A program made the translations under genes and the position numbers. A stretch of DNA of 64,000 nucleotides, from NCBI GenBank assembly GCA_024305405.1, contig JAKNDB010000086.1, forward strand, positions 1,301,001 through 1,365,000, in the 5' to 3' direction. Position 1 is the stretch's first letter; each line of letters begins with the position of its first letter. The notes beneath the pieces were generated by a model. The model had not been told where the DNA came from, ran no database searches, and saw only the letters and a program-made list of their open reading frames with translations. The DNA is from Dirofilaria immitis (lineage: Eukaryota; Nematoda; Chromadorea; Rhabditida; Onchocercidae). Shown piece after piece: positions 13,001 through 27,937 of the stretch.

Positions 13001-13413
13001 TCAAATTTTGAAAGATAGCCGATTTGCCTAGACAACTGTAAAACTGCTGGCGGTTCTCTTTTAATCATCATATAATAATATTCGTTCACTTTGTAATGTT
13101 TCAATAAAAATCATGTATTGTTTGGTGCCTTTATTATATTTCTGGAGAACAACTTATTTGACTAATTTGAATTTAGGTAGGTTTGGCAGTAGTGAACGAC
13201 CAGCTGTACGCAGTAGGCGGTTTTGATGGTACCACGTACCTGAAGACCGTAGAGGTTTATGATCGAGAAACAAACCAATGGCGTCAATCAGGATGTATGA
13301 CATATCGACGACTTGGTGGCGGTGTTGGAGTGGTTCGCTTAGATCATGATCAATATGTGCCTTACAATCCGGATCCTGATTTAGCTCCTTTCGACGATCC
13401 TCCTCTGATGTGA
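10026..13413 (+). CDS. KLHL20: KLHL20-like BTB-BACK-Kelch protein, CUL3 ubiquitin-ligase adaptor
   Basis: Exons: 10026-10341, 10618-10760, 10846-10977, 11110-11271, 11365-11533, 11623-11847, 12076-12219, 12351-12491, 12630-12831, 13177-13413, with phases matching throughout, about 623 residues (human KLHL20 is about 609). Exons 1-2 encode the BTB domain ([26 protein letters not shown]), exons 3-5 the BACK domain ([20 protein letters not shown]), and exons 6-10 six Kelch blades with GG doublets followed by Y/W ([46 protein letters not shown]). In the family, the BTB/BACK part binds CUL3 and the propeller selects substrates for ubiquitination. Oddities: one base is missing near 11491-11494 (a T-run before the LPLERP-type linker), exon 4 appears to use a GC donor at 11272, and the C-terminus carries a short acidic/proline tail. 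A poly(A) signal AATAAA lies near 13679. Confidence 0.95.
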
Positions 13414-14016
13414 ATTTTCGAAAATTTCCCGCATCATTCAACTTCCTTTTCTGGATGAGAATTTCATCCACATTCACTACTCATAGTTGAAGAGCTGATT
13501 CGTGTATGTAATTCATAGAAGTCCAAGTGTAATTCAAAAAAGTGCACTGATTCATATTTCTAATCTATTCATATCATATTGCTACTATGTATTATATATT
13601 TATATTAATTTCATGTTATAAGACATATATAAAGATGAATATGAAAAAAATAGATTAGATAATGAAGTATATCTTTTAGAATAAATCTCATCGTCTTGTC
13701 AGTTATTTCCTGAGAGAAGGTGTCATCGAAACTTGAGACAGAATATTTTTCTAAGCTTCGATTAGGGCAAAAGAGTTTGGTGCTTTAAAACGTGAATTCT
13801 CTTCCTCCGCGAAAATCATGAAATGAGATCGTTGGTAAAGGGCCTAATAGTTCGTTGCACAGAAATTGCGGTGTATGGTAAGATTCGTAACCTATCCATT
13901 TTAGTGTATCCAGAAAATAAAACTGATGTTTCGTAATTTATTATAACAGCTTAATCAATATGAGATAATAAGCTATTGTATTCAATCGGCATTGTCTCCT
14001 CAGATTTCCAGCAATT
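13414..14016. other. shared 3' flank between convergent genes
   Basis: This is the 3' UTR region of the KLHL20-like gene (AATAAA near 13679) and of HYPK, which are transcribed toward each other. Confidence 0.6.
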
Positions 14017-14816
14017 TTAGAAGCCAAGAAGGTCTTTTGTTGCGGCTATAATGTCGCCATTGTGCTCAATTAGCTTCTTCTCCGCACGAATTTTTGATAA
14101 TTCTAATTCGTCCATCTAAAAGATAAATGGATCTTGTTGTGTTTGATTTAAAAAAAAAAAAAAAAGAAAAAGAAATTGAAAAGGCACTAAGGAGCTAGCA
14201 CTGCGACGGTTCTAATCCCTGCAACGTGTCATTTTGTATGTGTCTTTAATTTGTCTAATAAAGATAGTAGAACCTTTCGAAAAAAATAATACGGATTGAG
14301 ATTTATCACAGTGCGCCACAAAGTTCTTTCTATATCGTGCTACCGGTAAAATGCAAAAGACAGGTTCATATAAACCATGAATTAGTTATAAATAATCATA
14401 TGTTATTAATTCATTAATGACTACTGTTAATGTCGTCTATACATCAGTGTTGAACAAAATGATAAGATCGATTTATCAATGTTGTAACTTACAATAAGCA
14501 GAACATCTTCTTTTCTCACATTGACAACTTTCCCGTTTTCTTTTAGCGATCCATTAGGTCCACTAATCAAACTGTCAAGTTTCTCATTCGATACTTCTCG
14601 ACCGATGTCACTATCTTCATTGAAATCAGTAACCTACAAAATGATGATTATTACTATTGTTCTCTTAATTTAATGATTTCTTCTTAATATATTCAAGTAA
14701 TAGCAAACCTTTTCAAGATCTGCCGCAGCCCAATCCTTACTTTTCGATGTATCTTTAATCACTCGATCAGTCTGATCTTCGATTCCATTTTGCTCATTCT
14801 TTTCTTTCTCTCTCAT
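14017..14816 (-). CDS. HYPK: HYPK, NatA-associated chaperone (huntingtin-interacting protein K)
   Basis: Three exons on the minus strand: 14709-14816, 14493-14633, 14017-14115 (108, 141 and 99 nt, all phase 0) giving 115 residues; human HYPK is about 121-129. The C-terminal UBA-like part matches the family: VRKEDVLLIMDELELSKIRA followed by a helix ending NGDIIAATKDLLGF. The N-terminal part contains WAAADLEKVTDF, the family's AADLEKVTDY-type motif. HYPK binds the NAA10/NAA15 N-terminal acetyltransferase at the ribosome. A TGCAG acceptor lies one base before the ATG (AATGACTGCAG, then G-ATG), so the message is likely trans-spliced almost at the start codon. No frame breaks. Confidence 0.92.
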
Positions 14817-15031
14817 CCTGCAGTCATTTCATGAATAAGTCAATAACCAATATCAATCGAAGCCGTCCTCACCACTCCGATAATAAAATCAAGCAATCAT
14901 AGTTTGCGCCACCGACAAACGAACTTGCAAGAAAACCGTTGTTTAACTAGGCTGGCGTGATGTATCTATTGTCATGATGGAATGGCGTTGGTCAGAAGGT
15001 GGCGCGATATATATAACGTCTCTTTATTGAT
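14817..15031. promoter_or_regulatory. short divergent promoter region, HYPK / FAM174-like
   Basis: Only about 215 bases separate the HYPK start (-) from the earliest FAM174-like ATG (+). No TATA or named motif can be assigned; shared regulation is inferred from spacing only. Confidence 0.4.
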
Positions 15032-15821
15032 ATGTATATTTCTGCTATGAATATGACGCATATCAATATGGATACATCCACTTCTATAATGTTGCACAGG
15101 CAAGGAGCCTTTGATATGGATAATAACGCCATTTACAGGTATTATACGCTGGTTATCAGAACTGTGATATCACCATTATTGATAAACTTCAGTTAATGAT
15201 ATTAATAACAGCAAGAACCCTGTGGTAGTCATCGAATATTTTCTGTTACTTTGATGTAGCTATAGCCTATCATTTTGTTTTTAATATTGTGATGATTAGA
15301 CCAATTCTTCATCATTGGAAAATGAGTACTACTATATATATGTATATTTTGATTTCTTCCTAAATTTCTTTTTAACACAAAGATGATTAAAAGCATAAAA
15401 GAAGAAAGGTAAGTCCATTGGCTAATTATATTTTCAGAGTTGATTATTACAGGTTGTTATTGGTGACAAGTCTTCTCATACTGATTATCGCAGTTTGGAT
15501 TATAATCAAAATTTTAAGGTAATTGCATCATAACTTGTAAAAAAAAACATATTTTTGTATTTGTTGACAGTGCTCCCCTTGGTGCTGTTATGAATTAAAG
15601 CACATGTAAATTGTGAATTAGAAACATATGCTTTTGATATTTTCATTTCCTGTATGCATTGTAGAGTTAAAAATAAGAAAATACGTGTTCGACGGTATGA
15701 TATTCTATCAACGAAGCAGCTTGTTTCGGATCGCACTGGTTCTGACGAAAGTGATGATGAATTATTTACTCCAATACGAAGAGATGAAAGACATCTCATA
15801 TTAAAGAACACATCCCAGTAG
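15032..15821 (+). CDS. FAM174-like single-pass membrane protein
   Basis: Exons 15032-15138, 15438-15518, 15665-15821, phases matching, 114 residues from the first ATG; later in-frame ATGs exist (for example at 15089). Exon 2 encodes a transmembrane helix (LLLVTSLLILIIAVWIIIKI) and exon 3 a basic, then acidic tail: RVRRYDILSTK followed by DESDDELF. This mirrors the vertebrate FAM174 tail, RRYGVLDT then an acidic run ending LF. The function of FAM174 proteins is poorly defined; they act in endomembranes or plasma membrane. No convincing signal peptide is encoded by exon 1. A second first exon at 15383-15408 (ATG, phase-compatible, GTAAGT donor) could give a shorter N-terminus. Confidence 0.68.
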
Positions 15822-18385
15822 GCATACTTCTGAATGATAAGTATTTTCACGCATATTTTAGTATAATTTGTGATATTCTCTCGATTTGTTTTGTTATTCA
15901 GTAATAAGTTTATATTTATTCTCATTTCCTATTGTTAATAAGTTTGTATTCATATTCTACTAGTCATTCCGTATCCATTCTGGTTCTTTAATTTGATCTT
16001 ATTATTTTCATCCACTTTTTCTCTGCCTAATATTTTGATTTGAACAAAAAATATAGCACGGCACATTTTATTTTTGTGCTTCTTGTCATACGTTATTAAA
16101 TAGCAATTGTGCAAGTGCATTTTCAATTTTAATATATTGTAACAGTGAGTAGAGAGTTGGCACTAATATCATTTTTCATAGTCAGCACTTCAGTAGCTTT
16201 GCAATAATTGTATTCGATATGAATAATATATCATCTTCTTTTTCTGAATGTTGGCATCACTCTATTATTGAAGATACCAAAAGCTGTTTTCGGTCTTTAA
16301 TAGTTGTTCTGATTTAAAAAAGTTAATTCCTTCTGTTTTTCTATTAATAATTTGCTTCAATTTTTTTTTTTGAATATATTCTGGATTACTTTACAATAAG
16401 TATCAATTGGATACTAATGACTTTGTAGTTTTCCAATTGTTTCTGAGTTTTCTATTTGGTTTATTGATTAGCAGTTCAAGTCAACAAATCATTCGTTTGT
16501 TTGTCATAATATGAACTGAACCATAAAGTATTTCTTTTCTAATAATGACATTCATAAGTGTTCTATATCTTAAAAGATGTTATAGTCCTGTTAATTGGGA
16601 ATATATTTATTTGTGTTTCTTCTGGGAATTTTAAATATTATTTATAGGAGCATTCGATCTATAGGTTCGTTAATCCATTTAATAACTATGAGAATTAAAT
16701 TTTCGGACATTATTATATTTAAAGTTTCTTAAACTGTATTAACATTTGCCATCCAGTCCTTGGTTCTTCAAAGTAGATCTAACAAAATAACTATCTTAAT
16801 AGCTCTTGTGTTTTCTCAGTGTAATTAGAAGTTGGGAAGCAGTTAGAGTTGTTTGAAATTAATCCCTTAGATTACATTCTTCCTTCGTTTAATGATTTAT
16901 TGCATATATAATCCACTATATATCAAGTTCTTTATTAAAACTTCATGAAAGACAGCCAATTGAAGACCCTGCCTTTGTATAGCAGTTACTGCATTATCAT
17001 TGTTTTAATGAAAATGGCAATTAGGATACATCTTACATTTATTTAAAATAAATACCCTGTCTCGAAATAGATATATTTTTCGTATGTTTCTTTCTGTCGC
17101 TTAGTCGCCATAGTTAGTATCATTGGACTTTATTTGTTTACCAAGGTAGCAGAGCTGAAATTTCGAATTTACGAGAGAAGGAAGTTAAAATATTTTAGAA
17201 AAAAATTGTTGTGTTTCTTTTATTATTTTATTTTCCATCGAGACTCATTAAAACCAAACTCTACCTTGGATATGTCTGCAGCCTAATGCCAAAAAAACTC
17301 AGTTTTAGAAAAGCGATATATTGATCACATCTGTTTCCGTCATGAAGGTTTTTTAACAGAACCTTTTACACAGCCAAGTAAAATACATGTTAGACTTAAC
17401 AAATTACTGCTAAAATTTAATGTATGTAAATAAACAGGCGGTTGAGTAAAGAACTGATTCAAAAGTCTAAATAAATAACAAAAGTTTGTTTTTATTCCTA
17501 TTAAACCCAGTAAGCATTTTGAATGGAGTTTTTTTTTGAAAATAAGATTAATAAACTGTTTACTGTTGGTGATGATGACGATAGTATATACATTGCATGT
17601 ATATCGCAGAAAATGCAGTAATGACAATCGCATGAGCAGTCTTTTCTTTTTGGATGTTTCTTGAAATGATGTTTATTGGGAGATTACTTTTATGATATCT
17701 ACGAAGAATCCATTTGTTTGTTTGTAGTTTACTGATTGGAGATTAATTCTTCTCGTTGTTATAACTCAGCCAGGTCAGCAGTAGGCTACATAATATTATA
17801 ATATCGCAATGATATGGATTAAACGCACAATACAGAGTACGAACAAACATTTATTACGATGTGATGTCAACCGTTTTGTACTTCGTACTACCTGTCTTTC
17901 TCTCTTTGCTTCGCCATTGCTGTACTTCTTCTGAACTGTTTGTTGCTCGTGCCGTGATTCCTGCTGCCGTCAAACTGTCCTTGAAACTGCTGTTCTAAAC
18001 TATCAAACTGTGTCGAACTGAGTTCCCTCTAATTCCGAACTGCCTATCCTTTAAATCCCTAGAATTTCTTAGCATTCCTGATCTCCACATATCACCTCAT
18101 GATAGTTTGATTGATCTTACTTTTAATCTGTGAATCGAAATGTTTTCGAAACGCAATAAACATGTTCATCCTTTCGGCTTGCTATCCCTTTGCAATTTAA
18201 TTATGTCGTGCTATTTGAACCTTGTCGTGGCATTATCTGGTCTTTTGATTTATATATAACTAATTATATCTTTCGGCTCTCGCCAACAACATTTTGAAAT
18301 GACTCCGTTTATTACTGATTTTGCTTTCAGATAATTGTACATTATTTTATTTTGAAAATGATAGTTCCATGAGATTGAAATTAAA
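15822..18385. other. intergenic, AT-rich; AACTG-repeat patch
   Basis: No exon is supported. At 17925-18050 the sequence becomes more GC-rich and carries about seven copies of AACTG (Myb-core-like) in 125 bases. The minus-strand open frame at 17340-17633 looks like chance. Confidence 0.5.
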
Positions 18386-18578
18386 CTAATGAATAATTAA
18401 GGTAAAAACTACGACTTTTCCAATAAATGTTCTATTTATGTTTACATCCCCGCACGAGAAATATTCTTGTCCTGGTTTAAGTTGCATGCCAGATTTATTA
18501 TTCGTCATGCTGTAAGGAATTCCTTGTACGTTTTTAATTAAATTACCAGAAAAAGATGCAAAGAAACTATAATTAATG
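18386..18578 (-). CDS. 3' terminal exon of an unassigned minus-strand gene
   Basis: A minus-strand acceptor (TTCTATTCAG) opens a 63-codon frame ending in TAG at 18386-18388, with an AATAAA about 75 bases further on (near 18308). The peptide contains VQGIPYSMTNNKSGMQLKPG followed by QEYF. The GMQLKPGQEYF pattern resembles the G-x-x-F-x-PG-x-x-YY stretch at the end of ephrin ectodomains, but this is only a suggestion. A 36-base minus-strand exon candidate with good splice sites lies at 18786-18821, though its phase does not match cleanly. Confidence 0.35.
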
Positions 18579-18821
18579 CTGAATAGAAAAACAATGAATA
18601 TAATAATTTAAGCCCGACTATATCGTAATAGTACTCAAAACTATTGAAAAATATAGGTTCTAACAAACGCGAGACTCATGAAACACAAAATGTAAGTTCA
18701 AAGCGAGTTTAAAGCTCAAAAACAAAATTACCGTCTTAACTAAATCAGAATCAGCCTATATTTCAAACAGCGAAAATCGCTTACCATAAATATCATCATT
18801 CCTACACTGGAACAACACGCC

Positions 18822-19458
18822 TAAAAGAGTGATACAAGATTCATGTGAAAATAGAATTACGGGAAATATTTCATTAATTCTCAGTTGACAGATTTTTAAA
18901 ATGCAATAACTGTGCATACATCGACTACGCAATATTTTCCCAATGGTAGAATTATTATGAAGGGAATTTTTGAATGAAATAATTTTTGCTAAATATTAAA
19001 AGATAAAACAATTCTAATCACATTTTCTTTTTTTTAATTATGACGATACAGTTACCTTTTTAACGGTTAGCGAAAGAAAAACAACTAATGAATACAACCT
19101 TTCGCCAGTATTAAATTTATAGATTACAGCAATATAAAAATACCACACAGATAAAAACAGGGACATTTAACGAATTTTTATTAAAATCTATTTAAATTAA
19201 ATTGTAATGTAAATAATACTGGGTGTCAACAGGAATATTTTCTTCGTACGCAGAAAAATGCATGTTCAATAACGTCATTAAGTTGTTAGCCCAAGTCCGC
19301 TTGCAAAATTTTGCTTAACAAGTGTGGTTTATCTAAGGAAATAGAAGATTTGGAATAGAGGGACATATAGCAGCTAATACTGAACAATAGCGAAAATGAA
19401 CTCGAAATTTCAAAAGAAGGAAGCTGAACTGGAAGTGAAATTTCAACACCATCATTAT
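18822..19458. other. flank between pyruvate kinase A 3' end and the unassigned exon
   Basis: Likely includes the pyruvate kinase A 3' UTR. A 40-codon minus-strand frame at about 19187-19307 was seen but has no splice or family support. Confidence 0.4.
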
Positions 19459-23084
<3,626 letters not shown>

Positions 23085-25883
23085 CTATAAGATATATTTA
23101 TGTAATATTGCAAGTAACGAACCTTAATGACAAAAATTATTTCTCATCGGTTTATCACCAATACTTTTTCCTTGTATATTAAACCAAGAATCTTTTTATA
23201 ACTGGACATTCAAGCTAATAAATTCAGAAAAACATTAATATAATCGAATTAATCGATTATTCAGAATCAGTATCTGTTCGGCGTTTCGAATTTAGTCGAT
23301 GGAATAGTGTCAAGTAAACAGTCATCGTAATTTATAAAATGAAATACGATTATTACGATTTAATGTATGTATGGAAAAATTAAACGATTAACAATTTATT
23401 CAATTCAACCATCAAAAACTTGTCTTAACGAAATATTTACTAACAAAATATCTTTTGACATAACAATAACTTAATAATATAGAGAAATGGAGTCAAAAAG
23501 TTGAAGGATTGAAAAACTTTTCATTAATACCTAGAAATGAAATTCTACTAGTCTTCGAAAACTACCATTTATCAATTACCATAACAGCGTGTACATTTAA
23601 ATAAATCAATCCCATATATTAATTTCTTCTTAATTACAAAAATTGAGGTCCCTTCCAACATTAGATAACGAAAGAAAAATCGAAACTCATCTCTATGCCG
23701 TGTGCGATGTTCTTACGCCACCACAAATAAAACAACATAAATATGTAATAGTGACTGCTATAGTAATCCTTACTTATTTAATAAAATAGCTCTTGCTAGA
23801 ATCAAAACTGAATTTCTTTTAATAAGAACTGATAGATGGAAATGGCACAACAATAACACTCGGGAGTTAGATCTGGTACTTCTTCCACTTCTACTGTAGA
23901 AAGACTGATATCAAGTGATAGTTGCTATTTGCTATCGACAGTTTTCAAAGTTGGTCTTTAATAAATATTTCTTTCAAATATAAAAATGGTAAGATGAAAT
24001 TGAAATAATAATAGGCAATGGTGAAGTAATTGATAGATGAGATATTCGATTAATAGAAGCAAAGAAATATCCAGTGAAGCAGCAAACAAATAGAGCATTG
24101 ATTAAGCATTTTATAAAATTCCATAGTTTTTAAGTCAAATAATTGCTACCTTTGATTCTCTATGTACTGTTTAGTTTTTAATGTAATACTGATAATAATT
24201 AATAAAAATTGATTAAAATTAATAACAATAATAATAATAAGAGAATAATAGTTTACTAAGTTATTTGATAAATCAGAGAAAATGAACTAACGGGACGAAA
24301 TGATCGCACTTTGACAGGTGTTTTTATCATTACTATTATGCTGCGGCGGCCTCATATCTCAGCTTCCTATAAGGAAAGCTACAAATATCATGCATGAATC
24401 ATATTCAGAATTTTTCGAAATGTCTGAAGAAAGCAGGCAACCCTTCTTCCCCCTCTTCCCGTTTCCTCCGCACTCAATGTCCGCACAGCGCACATTGAAA
24501 GCCATAAAAGAGCTGTGTTTCAGCATCTCTGAGCGAGTCCCGTTTTTTATGTCGAAATCATTGCAGTTTTTCAAACAGAAAGTCTCAACTACCCCATCTA
24601 TCTCTATCTATCTATCTATCTATCCATCCATCCGTTCTCCGTCCGTCTATGTATCTATGTATTATTTATCAGAATGTAATGAAGCATTGCGCAGACAATC
24701 ACAGGAATAGGAATAACGAAATGATTAACATTTCACCTACATTTATTCCATTCCAAATAATTGATTCTAATCTTTGCTCTCCAGTTCTCAACGTCTCATT
24801 GATACTTTCAACGATGCTTTATATCATACCTCATATATTGATTGAAATTTCTTAACTAACTCTACAACTCTTGTAAATTCAACTAGCGTTCAGATTATAG
24901 TTGTAACGTTTGCATTGTTTATTACCGTCAAGTCTTAATAGAATGTTCTGGCTTTCCTGCTAATAATATTAATTTCAAGATTCTTGCAGTATTTACTCCA
25001 TCAGTTTTTACGACATATACCAGCGCTTTATCGATACTGATAAAGTAAGATGGAACAAACCAAAGATTTCTGTTTGTCGAGACGGAAAAGTAAATACTAA
25101 TTGTTACTTTTATTGCTACAGTTACTGCTTTTCCCCAAAAAAAAAAAATCCCTTTTTCCAAAACTAAAACTTGTATATATCTACGAGCGTAAGACGACGA
25201 TATAACGATGTATAGATGAGTCAGCGTTGCAGCTGTATTATTTTTCTAAAGAATTAGGATGACTTCAATCTGACTTATAACATTTGAATTCAGGTTAGTA
25301 ATCAATGAGAACAAATATGTATGTGCTATTTCTTAGTATTAGAATCTCATTGCTTTGGACCAATAATATTTCGTCTAAATTTCTTCCCTTATCACTCAGC
25401 TTGTGCTGAAAAAATCATCTGCTTATAGACATTACTAATTCAGGTAATTTGTAATGTAAAAAGCTAGTAAAGAAGAATTTATAAATATACTAGGACTGAA
25501 TTGACTTATAGAATATGAGAAAACTCTCAGTTCCAAAATCTTTTACAGTGTATAAGAATAAATAGAAATTTTTATAATTTTTTGGGAAAATTCAAGGTCA
25601 AAGCTTAGATCACAGAAAGCTTAATTCAGGTATTTAAAAATAATAAAGATATAGAGAACAGAGATCTTTATAATAGAAACATTGAACGGGAAAAATAAAA
25701 TTCCATGATATTATAAGGTATAAAATCGAAGAAATTTCCCGTACCAAATATTTCTCAGAAATCAACTCAACAGTTAGGTTTAAAATTATAACTTTAGAAG
25801 AGATGAAATAAATATAACTACGTATAGGACACTGAATAGAAAAACTATGGGTAATTAAGAAATGAAGATAATGAATATCAAAC
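23085..25883. other. probable large first intron of pyruvate kinase A
   Basis: Mostly featureless AT-rich DNA. A more GC-rich patch at 24340-24600 is open on both strands but has no splice or family support. It is followed by a (TATC)n/(CCAT)n tract. Confidence 0.45.
24597..24660. repeat. (CTAT)n-type microsatellite with CCAT/CGTC variants
   Basis: Tetranucleotide repeat, partly degenerate; it explains the low-complexity open frame across it. Confidence 0.85.
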
Positions 25884-26203
25884 CGAAAATAATCTCCACT
25901 TTGTTCTTCTTCAATCGTCATGCGATGTTGTGAATGTTGATCATTTCCACTCGATTTCAGTTTTGTTGAATTTTTAAAATCAATATTTTCAATTTTGTCG
26001 TCTACTTCCTTCATTTTCTCGTGATGTTTTTCCTAGAAAAAGTAAATTATCATTCAAGTTTCTGAAGATTTATTCCGAAGCTTCTGCTTCCCGAAGCTTC
26101 TGCTTCTATTTTTTTCTGTTTTTTAATATACCGATTTGGCTCGTTCATCTGTAATCATCCTTTTAACAGCATCATATTAAATATCAATAATGGCATTGAC
26201 TAC
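25884..26203 (-). CDS. probable N-terminal exons of pyruvate kinase A
   Basis: Exon 1 (CDS 26132-26196) begins seven bases after a strong acceptor (CATTTTTTCCAG, exon from 26203), suiting spliced-leader addition. With one extra A in the A-run at 26161-26164 it reads 22 codons to donor TCG|GTATAT. Exon 2 (25884-26032) follows acceptor TTTTTCTAG and ends CG|GTTTGA. That is exactly the phase needed by the first core pyruvate kinase exon (which begins with the single base A at 23084), and there is no stop in the joined frame. Together they add about 72 charged residues (for example KMKEVDDKIENIDFKN). Membership is inferred from phase and order; these exons might belong to another gene. Confidence 0.48.
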
Positions 26204-27794
26204 CTGGAAAAAATGGCTAAAGGTAACCGCTATAGTAAATACCTTTGCTAACTATAATCAGTTTATCGCTTTTAGCACGATCGCAGCAATTTCCCCATAA
26301 AGCTTATAAATAATATATATCTTCGACAAAATTACTTTAAAAAAACTTGGCTACTACACATGACGATAGTTCATACTGCAAAGAAAATGAGTAAAAATTA
26401 AAATTAACTATTTTTATTTCTTCATTTTCCTATAAACTGCTAAAGAAGATATATAGTGAAATTCTTACTATTCCGATTTTGATAAAAGCTCGAAATTTCC
26501 AAACAGTAATTCTTTGGTGTAATAAAGTATTTAAAAAAATTCGAACAGTTTTACAGAATGCATGAGTTATAAAGATAGACAGAATAAATCTTTTTCTTCT
26601 CCACAGATAAGTCAACTTTAAATCCCATAATTTTCCGCAGAACTGCTAACTTCTCCTCTTTTCTATCAAAAAAAAAAAAAAAAAAGGTAAGGGAAAAGAT
26701 AAGAAATGTTTGCTTTTTTTTGTTTGAACAAATGCTACCACAGATGATAGCAATGTGTGAATTCATAAACTTGAAGTTTCATTATGTTAGCTCAAACATA
26801 GCTATTTCGTCTTATTCCTACATTATTTTTAAAAATTCTAAGCTGAAGCAGTTGCTTCCTGTGTAATTTAAAAGTACACAGTTTTCAACTTGGAGGGTAA
26901 AGTGTATAAAAGAACGGAATAATGGGCAGTAAACAAAACAATAAATATATAATCATCCATACAAGCAAGTATCCATCATCTGAGAGGATGAAGAAATGGC
27001 TTGCACTTCTTTTTCCCCACTCTTAAATAACGAAATCTGTTGAAACACTCTCTTTTTCTTCATTTCAATATAAGTACAATTCTGCATTCCATTTTCAACA
27101 TTCTTTCTCTTTCTTTCAACGCATTCACTTCTCGGAGAAGGTCATTGTCGCGCATTCGGTACATACCCATCGAATGAGATATAATTTTAATTACATCTTG
27201 CAGCCCGAGGAATTTCATAATATCAAAAGGTGAAGAACTTTAGAAAATGCAAATTTAAGAATTTATAATAAATCGGAAATTTTCATTTATTAATAATAAA
27301 TAAATATTCATTCTGGTATGCTCAACTTTGAAATCAGCTTATCATTAAATAAGCAATTGCAATGAACTACTAATAGATAGATGACATAAGAAACAATGGC
27401 AACTAGTCAAATGATCACGCATTAAGTATGAATTAGAAGGGAAAGGAAGAGTATTGCGAGGAAATGTTGTGATAAGGAAAAATGTTGTGATAAAAACACA
27501 GCAATAAATACGATACCATTATCATTATATGAAAAATGATACGGTAGATATTTCATCTATCGTAGTTGCACCATGATGATTATTCTAATAATGTTGGATT
27601 AACACAAACTTTCCAATCTCTCTGTAAAAGCAATAATGGGCTAGCCAAACACTATAAAATATTGATGGGAAAAAGTGTGCAATGATAATGTAAGTGAGTG
27701 TGCATATACTTTTGATATATATATATATATACACATGTTCGTGCGTGTATGTGTGTATGTGTCTATATGTGTATATGTGCATGTTTAGTGTGTA

Positions 27795-27825
<31 letters not shown>

Positions 27826-27885
27826 ATTGGCATATCTGAATGTATGAATATATGCGAATGTGTGTGTACATAGGTAGATGTATTG

Positions 27886-27937
<52 letters not shown>

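Noticed and set aside
10026..13413. Kelch gene as a pseudogene because of its frame break
   Set aside because: All ten exons keep phase and conserved residues; only one base is missing, as in several neighbouring genes.
14195..14235. B-box-like GGTTCTAATCC suggesting a tRNA gene
   Set aside because: No A-box and no cloverleaf can be drawn around it.
24318..24710. 130-codon plus-strand frame
   Set aside because: Starts at GTG, runs through a tetranucleotide repeat, and has no splice or family support; the GC-rich part is open on both strands.
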